A stretch of DNA of 50,595 bases, from positions 1-50,595 of the forward strand of contig ONBN01000008.1 of assembly GCA_900316115.1 (NCBI GenBank). Direction: 5' to 3'. A model generated the notes under the pieces. The model saw nothing but the letters and a program-made list of their open reading frames with translations, did not search any database and was not told the DNA's origin. The DNA is from an uncultured Eubacteriales bacterium (lineage in GTDB: Bacteria > Bacillota > Clostridia > Lachnospirales > Lachnospiraceae). Shown one piece after another: positions 1-8,393 of this stretch (positions are counted from its first letter, which is position 1; every line of letters begins with the position of its first letter). The position numbers were made by a program, and so were the translations under genes.

Positions 1-3
1 AAA

Positions 4-32
4 GTGAGAGATTTCGCTTAAAAATCTCTCAC
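4..32 (-). terminator. hairpin at left edge, possible terminator
   Basis: A perfect 11-bp stem (4-14 pairs with 22-32) with a 7-nt loop. Read on the minus strand it lies downstream of the AbiE-like pair and is followed by TTT at the window edge, so it could end that operon. The U-tract cannot be judged because the sequence stops here. Bases 33-135 hold a second AT-rich inverted repeat (about 41-53 with 76-91) and no gene that I can see. Confidence 0.4.
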
Positions 33-135
33 TAAATCAGCAAAATTTAAACCATGGTGGAATTTACTTTTTCACTGGAATTTAAATTTTCAAGTTAGCT
101 ATGCATTTTCTCCCCAAAATGCAAGGTGATTTTAC

Positions 136-757
136 CTAATCGAATACTCTTTTTAAAACTTCAATAATATCATGATTCTTAAGTCCATAATTTTTCAATG
201 AATTAGCATCAAATGGTTCACCCTCCAGCGATTCGATAAAAGCATCTATATCTGCTTTAACTGTATCAGGAAGACTTGTTGCTTTCTCAAGCATAAGTTC
301 TGCTGAAATTCTCAATACATCCTTTTTATGTTTTTTTATATTATTAGAATCTACAGCTTCTCCACTTGCTTTTCTCTGCTTTAAATCAAGGTACGCTTTT
401 GCCTTAAACAAAATCAAATATTCCGATCATTTCTCGCAATTCAAAATCACTTCTGCAAAACAGTTCTATCATTTTAGGAAATGATTCATTCTCTGGTTTA
501 TCAAATCTAAAAAACTGTGGTTTTCCTTCATTAGAAGCTTTGTTTCTATATTTTCCAGCCTGAATGAATTCCCAGAATTTCTCTCCAAACTCAGGGGGCA
601 ATGCCTCTACAATTAGAACTATATCAAGATCCCTTGTAGCTCTAAACATTGTATCATTGTTTTCAAATACAATATCGCATGCCGCACCGCCAATAAGAAC
701 ATACTGATTCTCATAGTCTTTAAAATATTTTCTAAACATATCTAACCCTTTTACCAT
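136..757 (-). pseudogene. AbiEii-like nucleotidyltransferase, broken by internal deletion
   Basis: Two open frames together look like one nucleotidyltransferase of the AbiEii/toxin-like class. The first part (757 down to 404, 117 aa) has the YVLIGGAACD strand and the R-x-T-R-DLDIVLI metal-binding motif, then runs to MIELFCRSDFE and stops. The second part (417 down to 136, another frame, opening only at a TTG) carries the family's C-terminal half: FKAKAYLDLKQRK and DSNNIKKHKKDV. Intact relatives are about 250-260 aa as I recall them, so roughly 50-60 middle residues are missing and the halves are out of frame. It overlaps the end of the upstream regulator gene by 7 nt, as expected for the second gene of an AbiE-like pair. 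The product is probably inactive. The call is secure at family level; the exact deletion needs an intact homologue. Confidence 0.75.
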
Positions 758-1701
758 ACATACTCCTTTAACATGCTGTCTACAGAAATATGAACCCGTT
801 CATCTTGTTTTTCCGCCTCTGTAAGAGATAATGCGACACTGAGTGGATCTTCTAAAGCCTTATTCTCAAAATCAATAAAATATCCCACTTCCAAAACAAC
901 ACATCCTATTTCTTCTCCTGGATGCACCTGTTTCATGTTTTTAATTCCTGAACCGGTTATTTCCTTTTTGGTAATAGCGTAAGTTGGATATTTATTATCT
1001 GAGAGCAATGAATATTCACACAGTGCACTAATCCCGGCTTTTTTCTCTAACCCGATATCATATTTAAGTTCATACCTTGCAGTAACTGGATTTCTCCAAA
1101 CGGCTTGCATATCATCCCATAGTTTTCTGATATCTGCCGGAACAATAATCACCCTCGACTTTCTCTTCATGCCCAAAATATCTATGTTCAGATATTCAAT
1201 TTCGTCAAAACATCTGCTGGCCGATGTTTTTGTGACTCCCATTCTTGCTGCCGCCTCAGATACAGTTACATTCTCCCATTTTTCATATATTGCAACAAAG
1301 ATCATTCTCTGTGTCAGGTAAGAAATCAAATGCACCGGAGCAATTTCTCTCTCGTTTTTGTTTGATAACAAATATCCAATAAACGGTAAATATATCTGCT
1401 TTCCTTTGATTACAAATGGAATACCTTCTTCCATCAATTTCTCTTTAATATAAAATGTTGTTTTCTCAAAAAAGACAGCGCAATTGAGGCTCGATGCTTT
1501 TTCAATTCTGGCATGATCCTTCCTAAGCATTACCAGCCCCACTTCACTTTTGGGTTGAATTCCTATCCAAGATGAGCCATTGGTTTTGACTTTGTAAAAA
1601 ATATATCTTCCACGAAAAGCTAACGGCAACTTATCATTTAAATCTTCTGTTTCATTTATACTAACATTTTGACGCAATGTTTTTTCTAAATAATTTTTCA
1701 T
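751..1701 (-). CDS. AbiEi-like winged-helix regulator/antitoxin
   Basis: A 316-aa protein with a helix-turn-helix near residues 145-175 (VSEAAARMGVTKTSASRCFDE). It lies immediately upstream of a nucleotidyltransferase gene, the gene order of AbiE-type (type IV) toxin-antitoxin modules, so it is probably the autorepressor/antitoxin. The open frame extends to an ATG at 1743, but I choose the ATG at 1701. It has GGTGA about 6 nt upstream, and the longer start would put coding sequence through a perfect 13-bp inverted repeat that looks like an operator. The frame is intact although its partner is broken. Family assignment rests on context and the HTH; the rest of the protein is not something I can name with certainty. 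Confidence 0.6.
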   Translation of the reverse strand: MKNYLEKTLRQNVSINETEDLNDKLPLAFRGRYIFYKVKTNGSSWIGIQPKSEVGLVMLRKDHARIEKASSLNCAVFFEKTTFYIKEKLMEEGIPFVIKGKQIYLPFIGYLLSNKNEREIAPVHLISYLTQRMIFVAIYEKWENVTVSEAAARMGVTKTSASRCFDEIEYLNIDILGMKRKSRVIIVPADIRKLWDDMQAVWRNPVTARYELKYDIGLEKKAGISALCEYSLLSDNKYPTYAITKKEITGSGIKNMKQVHPGEEIGCVVLEVGYFIDFENKALEDPLSVALSLTEAEKQDERVHISVDSMLKEYVW

Positions 1702-1711
1702 ACAATCACCA

Positions 1712-1752
1712 ATTTTAAAAATGTAACTTTTTTTATGTAACATTTTTAAAAT
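1712..1752 (-). promoter_or_regulatory. perfect 13-bp inverted repeat, likely autoregulatory operator
   Basis: ATTTTAAAAATGT at 1712-1724 is the exact reverse complement of 1740-1752, with 15 nt between. The inner part also carries ATGTAAC twice in direct orientation (1721-1727 and 1735-1741, 14-bp step). It ends 10 nt before the chosen start of the regulator gene. AbiEi proteins are known to bind inverted repeats in their own promoter, so autorepression is the natural reading. Confidence 0.6.
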
Positions 1753-1820
1753 AGCACATCTTAGTTATAATTTCAATATAGGATGATCCATTAGTAACTT
1801 TTGCCGGCTACAGATTTTCT

Positions 1821-2378
1821 TTACCTCACCGATTTCCCACACGCCCGGACTACCTCCTGGGTCCAGCGCTCTGCATCCAGCAGCAGTTCTTCATGCTGCA
1901 GGTTATATTCGCAGATATCCGGGTCTGCAAAATATTTCAGATAGCGTTTCCGGTACTTTTCCCCCATTTTCAGAGCATAGAAAACATGGATCGTTGTTCC
2001 CGGTACCTGAATCTGCTCGCCTACCTTCGTATACAGATCCGTGCAAAACTGATTTCTCATAGCATGATCAATATGGATATTTTGGCGGCTTACCAGAAGG
2101 GAAACAACAGAGCCTCCCAGGGAGCATCCATATGCAGCAAACAGTTTTCCATTCAAATGCTCTTTTATGTAGGCTTCGATTTTTTCTACTTCATCAAGTT
2201 CTGAAATAAACGTAGTATTTTCTGTTTCATCAAATCCACTGTAACTTACGATCATTGAATAAAAATGCTGCTGTAATCCTTCCAGCACATGTCCGAAGTT
2301 CGTCTTCCAATAACAGCAGGTTCCCGGAAATAACATAATCGATGGCTTATTACTGTCTCCAAATCCATATACTTTCAT
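1821..2378 (-). CDS. alpha/beta hydrolase lacking its cap region
   Basis: A 185-aa protein with the alpha/beta-hydrolase start (GFGDSNKPSIMLFPGT), the nucleophile elbow GCSLGGS near residues 84-90, and a C-terminal LQHEELL that would supply the catalytic histidine. Related hydrolases are about 240-265 aa. Here the strand after the elbow (RQNIHIDHA) runs straight into MRNQFCTDLYTKVG, sequence that I would expect some 60-80 residues later. The lid and helices between are therefore missing in frame. It may be a remnant or a stable short form. It stands alone on the minus strand, followed by the AbiE-like genes. Confidence 0.6.
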   Translation of the reverse strand: MKVYGFGDSNKPSIMLFPGTCCYWKTNFGHVLEGLQQHFYSMIVSYSGFDETENTTFISELDEVEKIEAYIKEHLNGKLFAAYGCSLGGSVVSLLVSRQNIHIDHAMRNQFCTDLYTKVGEQIQVPGTTIHVFYALKMGEKYRKRYLKYFADPDICEYNLQHEELLLDAERWTQEVVRACGKSVR

Positions 2379-2444
2379 TTATATTGTTCCTCCAGTTCTA
2401 ATATCATAACTCAGGTTTTCTGTTTCTAACATCATAACATAAAA

Positions 2445-2488
2445 ACAGGTGTAATGTATAATTTTTCACTTTTATACATTACACCTGT
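2445..2488 (-). terminator. intrinsic terminator (bidirectional)
   Basis: A 16-bp perfect stem (2445-2460 with 2473-2488) and a 12-nt loop, with TTTTT on the minus side and GCTTTTTT on the plus side. It lies just downstream of the BIG2 gene on the minus strand. Confidence 0.85.
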
Positions 2489-2529
2489 GCTTTTTTACGT
2501 TTTACTTTGCAAGCATTAGAATCTGACCT

Positions 2530-3802
2530 TTATTTCACAGTCACTTTGATCTTGCAGGATTTGCTTCCTGATTTTACAGTGATCACTGCAGCACCTGCCT
2601 TCTTACCTGTGATCACTCCATTTTTTGCCACCTGGGCAACCTTCTTGTTGGAGGAAGTATATGTTGCCTTCTGAAGACTTGTTACAGGCGCAACTGCAGT
2701 CTGCAGCTTCAGCTTTTTATTTTTGCCAAGCTTTACGCTCTTTGCAACTTTTTTGCCTGTAGCAGCATCTGTAACTGTCAAAGCAGTGGTCTTTACGGCG
2801 GCTTTCTGTACCTTTACCTTGAACCATACAGAATATCCGCTTTTCAGTTTCACTGTGATCACGGCTGTACCTGCTGCCTTACCTGTGATCTTTACTTTAT
2901 TGTTTACTGATGCAACCTTTGGTTTGCTGCTCACAAAGCTGTCAATGCTGTCACCTTTTGCAAGATCGCTTACTTTCACAGTGTAAGACTGTTTTACCTT
3001 CAGAGGAACCGTTTTCTTTGCACCAACAGACATGGTAAGTGTTGCAGGCAGTGCAGAAATTTCCTGTACGTTCAGTTCTTTCTGGCCTACCGTACATTTC
3101 TGTACCTTCTTTCCTGCCACAAGAGCAGTTGCCTCCTGAACCACTGTCCATTCTCCTTGGCTTTATGGTGATGGGACGGATCCCCTCTGTCACTGTAACA
3201 TCCGGTCTTCCCTTCCCACGGATATCTTTGCCTGTAAGAACCAGGTCATATGTACCTGCATCCAGCATACCACTCACCGGCTGACCGTATTTTTCATAAG
3301 TATAGGTCCACTGATATCCCTTATCATTATCTTCAACTGTAGAGCTGTACTGGTTAAATGTAAGCGCATTTGTAAAACCATCCCCGTAAGTAATATGCAG
3401 AACTGCGCCTACGATCCTGCATGGATCCGTAAGATATTCATAAAATTCTGTCTGTGCATTAAGCATATCTACAGACACAGATGCTACCTGGTCAGCATCC
3501 ACCTGACTGTCAGTCAGAGCCTGATCTGTCCCCTGGACCGTGGCTCCATCTGAAAAATCAGACAGCTGATCAGCCTCTGATGCCTCTGTCTCCGGCTCCT
3601 CTGTCACATCCTCCACATCTTCACTTTCCGGCTCCTGTACATCCTCTGCTTCCGGTTCTGCAAAGTCGTTTTCTGTTTCCACATCTGTGAAAACGCTCTC
3701 TTCTCCTATGCTTTCTGCAAATACAGATGCAGGTGCAGAAGTCACCAGCATTGCAGCAGTTAAAAGCACGGAACATACTCGTGATATCAAACGATTTTTC
3801 AT
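2530..3802 (-). pseudogene. secreted BIG2-domain protein, split by a frameshift
   Basis: The first frame (3802 to about 3155) encodes a signal peptide ending TSAPASVFA, an acidic Glu/Asp-rich stretch of about 60 residues, and a beta-rich domain ending GIRPITIKPR. The second frame (about 3153 to 2530) continues with WTVVQEATALV and then two or three bacterial Ig-like BIG2 modules (SSKPKVASVNNKVKITGKAAGTAVITVK and YTSSNKKVAQVAKNGVITGKKAG show the hallmark pattern, quoted here in parts). Skipping one base near 3155 gives a continuous reading KPR-EWTVVQEA, so a single-base insertion explains the break. A fused product would be about 420 aa and secreted, probably bound to the cell surface. It could be true decay, a sequencing error, or (least likely) a programmed +1 shift. 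The short antisense and alternative-frame tail is ignored. Confidence 0.7.
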
Positions 3803-3828
3803 GTTCCTCTCCCTCTTTGTGGTTATTA

Positions 3829-3870
3829 TATATGAAAGTCAGCAGTTCCTCGACTGCTGGACTTTCATAA
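3829..3870 (-). repeat. 33-nt hairpin element, copy A, in 5' leader
   Basis: GAAAGTC at 3834-3840 pairs with GACTTTC at 3860-3866, extended by AGCAG/CTGCT. The unit is 33 nt and its ends match a second copy at 7596-7628. On the minus strand it sits right at the predicted transcript start of the BIG2 gene. Confidence 0.6.
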
Positions 3871-3872
3871 TA

Positions 3873-3901
3873 ATTGTACGAAAGATGTAAATATATGCCA
3901 A
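3873..3901 (-). promoter_or_regulatory. sigma-A-type promoter of the BIG2 gene
   Basis: On the minus strand, TTGGCA (3896-3901), a 17-nt spacer and TACAAT (3873-3878). The start point would fall at the edge of the hairpin element. Confidence 0.6.
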
Positions 3902-3990
3902 TGAAATTTGCCCTAAACGCTCATATAATCCACACATAAATTCATAGCAAAGCCACACAAAGCTTCAAGAATCCACATAATTAAATCTGC

Positions 3991-4311
3991 TTACAGATTT
4001 TTTATAAATTCCACGATCCAGAAAGCATATTCCGGCTGCATTTCTTCTTTTTGCATTTCTTCTTTTTGCATTTCTTCTTTTTGCATCTTTTCTTTTTGCG
4101 TTTTATCTTTCTGTACCCCTTCCTTCTCCAGTTCCTCTTCCGCTATCTTCCTGCAGAAATCAGGATACAAAAGCCCCCACCATGCCACTGTACTGCGGGG
4201 CTTTTGTGTATTTTCCATATCCGCTGTATTTCCCCAAAATCCCACTGCCAGAAGACCTGCCAGAAGGGAAAGATACAGCCTGGTGCCTTTTTGCCTTAAC
4301 CACCTTATCAC
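3991..4311 (-). CDS. small membrane-anchored third gene of the ger operon, with KEEMQ repeats
   Basis: A 106-aa protein with one N-terminal hydrophobic segment (about residues 11-27), then a charged region holding near-identical KEEMQ pentapeptides (from about residue 72 to 92), and a short C-terminal tail. The start is GTG at 4311, with AGGAGG 8 nt upstream, 25 nt after the GerAB-GerAC fusion stop, so it is probably cotranscribed and translated with the germinant receptor. I do not recognise a family. Position suggests an accessory receptor subunit or a spacer-like partner standing in for the missing half of GerAC, but nothing in the sequence proves that. Confidence 0.6.
   Translation of the reverse strand: MIRWLRQKGTRLYLSLLAGLLAVGFWGNTADMENTQKPRSTVAWWGLLYPDFCRKIAEEELEKEGVQKDKTQKEKMQKEEMQKEEMQKEEMQPEYAFWIVEFIKNL
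4038..4113. repeat. 15-bp coding tandem repeat
   Basis: Three identical 15-bp units (CATTTCTTCTTTTTG on the plus strand) followed by two diverged units. They encode the KEEMQ repeats of the small ger-operon gene. In-frame copy-number change would alter protein length without a frameshift. Confidence 0.85.
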
Positions 4312-4336
4312 CTTTCGTACCTCCTGTTTCTTTCCC

Positions 4337-6046
4337 TTAAGTATTCCCTGTTTTTTCCTGTTTATTCTGCCCCGGGAAATCCACCCGGATCTGCTCTCCT
4401 TCCATCCGGATCACAGGCAGGCTCTGCAATTCTTCTCCTGTATAAAAATCATAATACATATCCCGCAAAGTAATCCCGTCAGAATTTCTGTCCCACTGGG
4501 CATTTTCCATGATCCCCTGTACCCACTCTCCCAGGGAACTGTCTGTATCTGATCTCCAGCTTACTGCCTTCTGCCCGCTTTCTGCCTGAAATACATAAAT
4601 ATTTTCCCCTACATAAAGCTCCTGCCTCAGATAATCTGCCAGCTGCCGCCAGTTTTCCCTTTCCAGCATGGAATTTCCAAGTACCAGGATCTGCAGATGC
4701 CCCAGATCCAGATATTTGCCCTGGGATCTGCGATATGCCTGTTCAATTTCATCAAAACTGCTGTCAGAGACAGTCAGGCTGCTGATTCCTTCCTCTCCTG
4801 CCTTATCCTGCCCGGTAGCCAGTATCATGTCCGGCATCCCATATGTGAAAACAAAATTCTTTTTTTCATCCATATCTACGCCTAAAGCCAGAGGATAAAT
4901 CCTTTTTTCAGGCTCCACGCCTCCACATCCCCCTGCAAACAGGCACATACACAAAGCCATTCCCATGACTGCCAGACTCTTTTTCTTCCATTTCCCTCTG
5001 TTTCGTACCATGAGAAAAATCTGCAGGATCAAAAGTCCCGGAAGAAAAACATATTCCAGATAGGGTTCAAAAATCTCTCCGATACCAAGCCCCTTTACTC
5101 TCGCCAGAGAAACAGCATATGCAGCACCTGCCATCCAGTATCTTCCGGTTCCAAGCCTGGCATTTTTCAGGATCTGATCCCCATAATGAAGAAGGCTTCC
5201 TATAGAAAATAAAAGCCCATACACCAGGATCCCCATCCAGATCACATCAAATCTTGCCAGCACATTTCCCGGCAGATCCGCACCTGCAAGAAGGGGTAAG
5301 ACCGGATATTCCTCCTGCAAAACCCTGTTCCACCCAAAAACGGAAGGCAATAGCAGTTCCATTCCCACAAGGATCCCGCCCAGGGTCAATATCCCACAGG
5401 CAAGGGTTTTCCCACTGCTGCCCTGTTTCTCCACACAAGGCAGGGAAAAAGGGAGAAGCCCGATCCCGGAAAAAGCACACAATTGGATATAAAAGCCGTC
5501 CCGGATCTCCAATCCTGCTGCAGCAGAATCCTTTACCATCTGCGCAAGATAGCTTTTCCTTCCCTGAAAAGCAGTCAGCACCATAAGAAGGAGAACTGCT
5601 GCAAGATACAGGCCTCCACTTGCTCCTGCCATGCGCCCCCGCCTTTGCATCCCTTTATGAGTGCCCATAGCGCAGACCAGCACAGCAAGCAGGCCGATCC
5701 ATTTTCCACTGATCTCCGTTGTCAGGCTCTCCGGTACGATCACAGCAAGAATATGCAACAGATATCCACTGGTCAGTATCACATATACAGATAAAAACAA
5801 AGCGATCACAATACAGCCGCCTGTGCCTGCGTATTTTTTCAGGTTTGTGCAAAAAGGAGCCAAACGGATGAGAAACACCAGGTAAAGAAAAAGCAGTATC
5901 ACCACTGCAACAGTCCCCAGGATCCCCCATATCCCGGCAGGCCTTCCTTTTCCGAAAATCCCCAGAAGAAAAGGAGAGGTAAATGTAAGTACGATCTGGT
6001 AGTAAAGCTGTCTGTGGGAAATCCTGTTATTTTCTTCCATTGTCAT
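4337..6046 (-). CDS. fused GerAB permease and GerAC N-domain, spore germination
   Basis: A 569-aa protein. Residues 1 to about 350 are a GerAB-type amino-acid/polyamine permease with about ten membrane helices. The rest begins with a hydrophobic stretch ending in a lipobox-like LFAGGC and continues as GerAC domain 1 (GVEPEKRIYPLALGVD, then GHLQILVLG). Normal receptors encode GerAB (~365 aa) and lipoprotein GerAC (~370-400 aa) separately. Here they are one chain, and the GerAC part is only about 200 aa, lacking the usual C-terminal domain. If the chain is not processed, the old signal peptide acts as an eleventh helix. Its start overlaps the GerAA stop by one base (TAATG) with AGGAG upstream, so it is the second gene of the receptor operon in the inner spore membrane. 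No frameshift is seen at the junction. Confidence 0.85.
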   Translation of the reverse strand: MTMEENNRISHRQLYYQIVLTFTSPFLLGIFGKGRPAGIWGILGTVAVVILLFLYLVFLIRLAPFCTNLKKYAGTGGCIVIALFLSVYVILTSGYLLHILAVIVPESLTTEISGKWIGLLAVLVCAMGTHKGMQRRGRMAGASGGLYLAAVLLLMVLTAFQGRKSYLAQMVKDSAAAGLEIRDGFYIQLCAFSGIGLLPFSLPCVEKQGSSGKTLACGILTLGGILVGMELLLPSVFGWNRVLQEEYPVLPLLAGADLPGNVLARFDVIWMGILVYGLLFSIGSLLHYGDQILKNARLGTGRYWMAGAAYAVSLARVKGLGIGEIFEPYLEYVFLPGLLILQIFLMVRNRGKWKKKSLAVMGMALCMCLFAGGCGGVEPEKRIYPLALGVDMDEKKNFVFTYGMPDMILATGQDKAGEEGISSLTVSDSSFDEIEQAYRRSQGKYLDLGHLQILVLGNSMLERENWRQLADYLRQELYVGENIYVFQAESGQKAVSWRSDTDSSLGEWVQGIMENAQWDRNSDGITLRDMYYDFYTGEELQSLPVIRMEGEQIRVDFPGQNKQEKTGNT

Positions 6047-7554
6047 TACTGTTTTCTCCTTTTCAGCCGGATCCTTTCTTTTTTGCTGGCAAACACAGGC
6101 CTGTATCTACGAAGCCGGAAGGGTATCCGAAAAATGCCATCCCCTACTCCCTGGGCTTTATTTTTCCTGGTAAATGCCCCAAGATAGGGGAATCCAAAGC
6201 TTAAAAGTCCTGCCAGATGAGAGATCACCAGGTAAATTCCCAGCACAATCCCATAAATTCCCAGGTACCCACCAAGGAACAGAAAAAAATATTTTAAAAG
6301 CCGGAAGGCAGAGGTAAATTCTTCATTTGGGATTGCCAGAGAGCCAAGGGCTGTAAGGGCTACGATCATCACCACGATAGGGCTTACCAAATTGGCCTCT
6401 ACTGCTGCTGATCCTATGATCAGGCCTCCTACGATTCCCATAGCATTCCCCAAAGTTCCGGGTATATGCACCCCTGCTTCCCGGATCAGTTCAAATCCCA
6501 GTTCCAGAAACAAAAGCTCTGCCACACTGGAAAATGGTACTCCCTCTCTTGCCTGTGCAAAGGACAGGATCAGATTTGTGGGCAGGACCTGGGTATGAAA
6601 CCGGATCACAGCCAGATAAAGCCCTGGAAGCAGTGTTGCTGCCAGCATCGCCAGATACCGCAAGATCCGCAAAAAAGACGCCATCTCAAACCGGTTATAC
6701 CAGTCCTCGCTGCTTTCCATAAAGCCAGCAAAGGTTCCGGGAAAAATCAGGGCAAAGGGCGAATTATCACAAAGAAGTACTACCTTTCCGTTTAAAATCT
6801 CCTGAGCAGCCCGGTCAGGACGCTCTGTGGTCTGATACTGGGGAAATGGTGAAATCCAGGAATCCTCTGTCAGCTGCTCCAGCATGCCACTGTCCAGGAT
6901 CCCGTCCACCTGAAAGGCTTCCATCCGCTCCCGGACCTCATCCAGAAACTCTTCTTTTACCAGATCTTCCATAAAAAGCATATGGATCAGGGTATGGGAA
7001 CGAACACCCATATAATGCTCCTCCACCTTCATCCTGGTGTCCCGCAGCCTTTTTCTTACCAGTGCAGAGTTTACCTTTACACTGTCAGAAAATCCTTCTT
7101 TTGAGCCTCTTAACACTTTTTCCGTTTCTGTTTCAGATACGCCCATACCAGGATAACCGCTGCTTGCGATCTTCATTGCCTGGTCAAATCCATCCAGGAA
7201 AAATACTGCATTTCCTGCAAGCAGCGCTTCAAACACCTCTCCCATTGTGGAAAGCTTCCCTGCATCTGCAATGCCAAGACTGTTATGCTTTACAAATTCC
7301 TGAATCTGCTCTGGAGAGATTTCCCAGAAGTGGTTGATCATTTTTCCAAGTGCTGAATCCTCAAGCATCATATTGGATGTTGCTGCCTCCAGATAAACCA
7401 TCAGGCAATCCACTTTCCGCTCTTTTCCCAGCCGCATGGGGCGTATCACAATATCTCCGCAGTTTTCACATCTTTTCCGTACATAGGTCTCATTTTCCCT
7501 CAGGCTTGCCGAAACCCTTTTCTCCTCTTCCTTATCGCTGCTGTTTTTTTCCAC
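6046..7554 (-). CDS. GerA-family spore germinant receptor subunit A
   Basis: A 502-aa GerAA/GerKA-type protein. It has a large hydrophilic N-terminal half (starting with the acidic tail and CLMVYLEAATSNMMLEDSAL) and a C-terminal half with about five or six membrane helices, including the conserved FAQAREGVPF and GGLIIGSAAVEANLVSP segments. It forms the inner-membrane receptor or channel for germinants with subunits B and C, encoded next in the operon. An ATG lies at 7581, but the GTG at 7554 has GGAGG 7 nt upstream and is the better start. The length is normal for the family. Confidence 0.9.
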   Translation of the reverse strand: MEKNSSDKEEEKRVSASLRENETYVRKRCENCGDIVIRPMRLGKERKVDCLMVYLEAATSNMMLEDSALGKMINHFWEISPEQIQEFVKHNSLGIADAGKLSTMGEVFEALLAGNAVFFLDGFDQAMKIASSGYPGMGVSETETEKVLRGSKEGFSDSVKVNSALVRKRLRDTRMKVEEHYMGVRSHTLIHMLFMEDLVKEEFLDEVRERMEAFQVDGILDSGMLEQLTEDSWISPFPQYQTTERPDRAAQEILNGKVVLLCDNSPFALIFPGTFAGFMESSEDWYNRFEMASFLRILRYLAMLAATLLPGLYLAVIRFHTQVLPTNLILSFAQAREGVPFSSVAELLFLELGFELIREAGVHIPGTLGNAMGIVGGLIIGSAAVEANLVSPIVVMIVALTALGSLAIPNEEFTSAFRLLKYFFLFLGGYLGIYGIVLGIYLVISHLAGLLSFGFPYLGAFTRKNKAQGVGDGIFRIPFRLRRYRPVFASKKERIRLKRRKQ

Positions 7555-7588
7555 TGTTATTCCTCCATACCTGCAGTTCATTACATAA

Positions 7589-7632
7589 CATATACGAAAG
7601 TCAGCTGCTTTGTGCCTTTGGGACTTTCATAA
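7589..7632 (-). repeat. 33-nt hairpin element, copy B, in 5' leader
   Basis: GAAAGTC (7596-7602) pairs with GACTTTC (7622-7628). Unit length and both ends match copy A at 3834-3866 while the inner bases differ. It precedes the ger operon on the minus strand. Confidence 0.6.
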
Positions 7633-7660
7633 AAAAAAGAGAGACTTTTACATCTCTCTT
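7631..7660 (-). terminator. intrinsic terminator of the ispE-gntR operon
   Basis: On the minus strand an 8-bp stem (7653-7660 with 7637-7644) with an 8-nt loop runs into a tract of eight T. It separates this operon from the ger operon. Confidence 0.85.
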
Positions 7661-7718
7661 AGAATTTCCTGATATTTGATTTTTATGCAGAAACAGTAAC
7701 GATTCCCCGGTAATCCAA

Positions 7719-8393
7719 TCACTCCTCAGTCTGAATGGTAGAAATGATCCCCTTGCGCTGATTCTCCAGATGCTGATAGGAAAGCTCCCTTGCCTGTCCT
7801 ACATTACGCTCCCGGATAGCCTGGGTGATCTCCTCATGCTCTTTCACAAGAAGATTCCTTGTCTCTTCTTCTTTCAGATACTCTACTCTGTATCGGTAGA
7901 TCTGCTCCCGGAGATTATTCAGAACCTGGATCAGCCTCTTATTATCAGAAGCCTGATAAATGATCTCATGAAAAGCCACATCAGCCTCTGCCATCTTCAC
8001 CAGATTGCCCTCTGCAGTGGTCTTCTCAAAGGCTTTTGCTGCTGCCCACAGCTTCTCAATATCCTCCTCAGTCATACGGTCGCATGCCTTCTCAATCGCC
8101 ATATTCTCAAGGACCATACGAACTTCCAGCACATCGTTCAGATCTTTCTCTGTAATGTTGGCAACCTGTGCCCCTCTCCTGGGAATCATCACTACAAGGC
8201 CTTCAAGCTCCAGCTTACGCATAGCCTCCCTGATCGGTGTCCGGCTGACTCCCAGCCGTTCTGCCAGTGCGATCTCCATCAGTCTCTCACCCGGCTTCAA
8301 TTCTCCTTTCAGGATCGCCTGCCTGAGGGTATTAAAAACAACCTCCCTCAGAGGAAGGTACTCATTCATATCTGTTGAAAAATCACTTGTCAT
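7719..8393 (-). CDS. GntR-family regulator, FCD (FadR-like) subgroup
   Basis: A 224-aa protein. The N-terminal winged helix carries LREVVFNTLRQAILKGELKPG and the recognition segment AERLGVSRTPIREAMRKLE. The C-terminal all-helical FCD ligand domain shows the metal-site pattern (D/H residues in ADVAFHEIIYQAS and the later HEEI and HLENQ). FCD regulators usually bind small organic acids. The start at 8393 follows GGAGG by 8 nt and overlaps the ispE stop by 11 nt, so the two are translationally coupled. A palindrome TTGTATACAA just downstream of the ispE promoter is a good candidate for its own binding site. The ligand is unknown. Confidence 0.9.
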   Translation of the reverse strand: MTSDFSTDMNEYLPLREVVFNTLRQAILKGELKPGERLMEIALAERLGVSRTPIREAMRKLELEGLVVMIPRRGAQVANITEKDLNDVLEVRMVLENMAIEKACDRMTEEDIEKLWAAAKAFEKTTAEGNLVKMAEADVAFHEIIYQASDNKRLIQVLNNLREQIYRYRVEYLKEEETRNLLVKEHEEITQAIRERNVGQARELSYQHLENQRKGIISTIQTEE

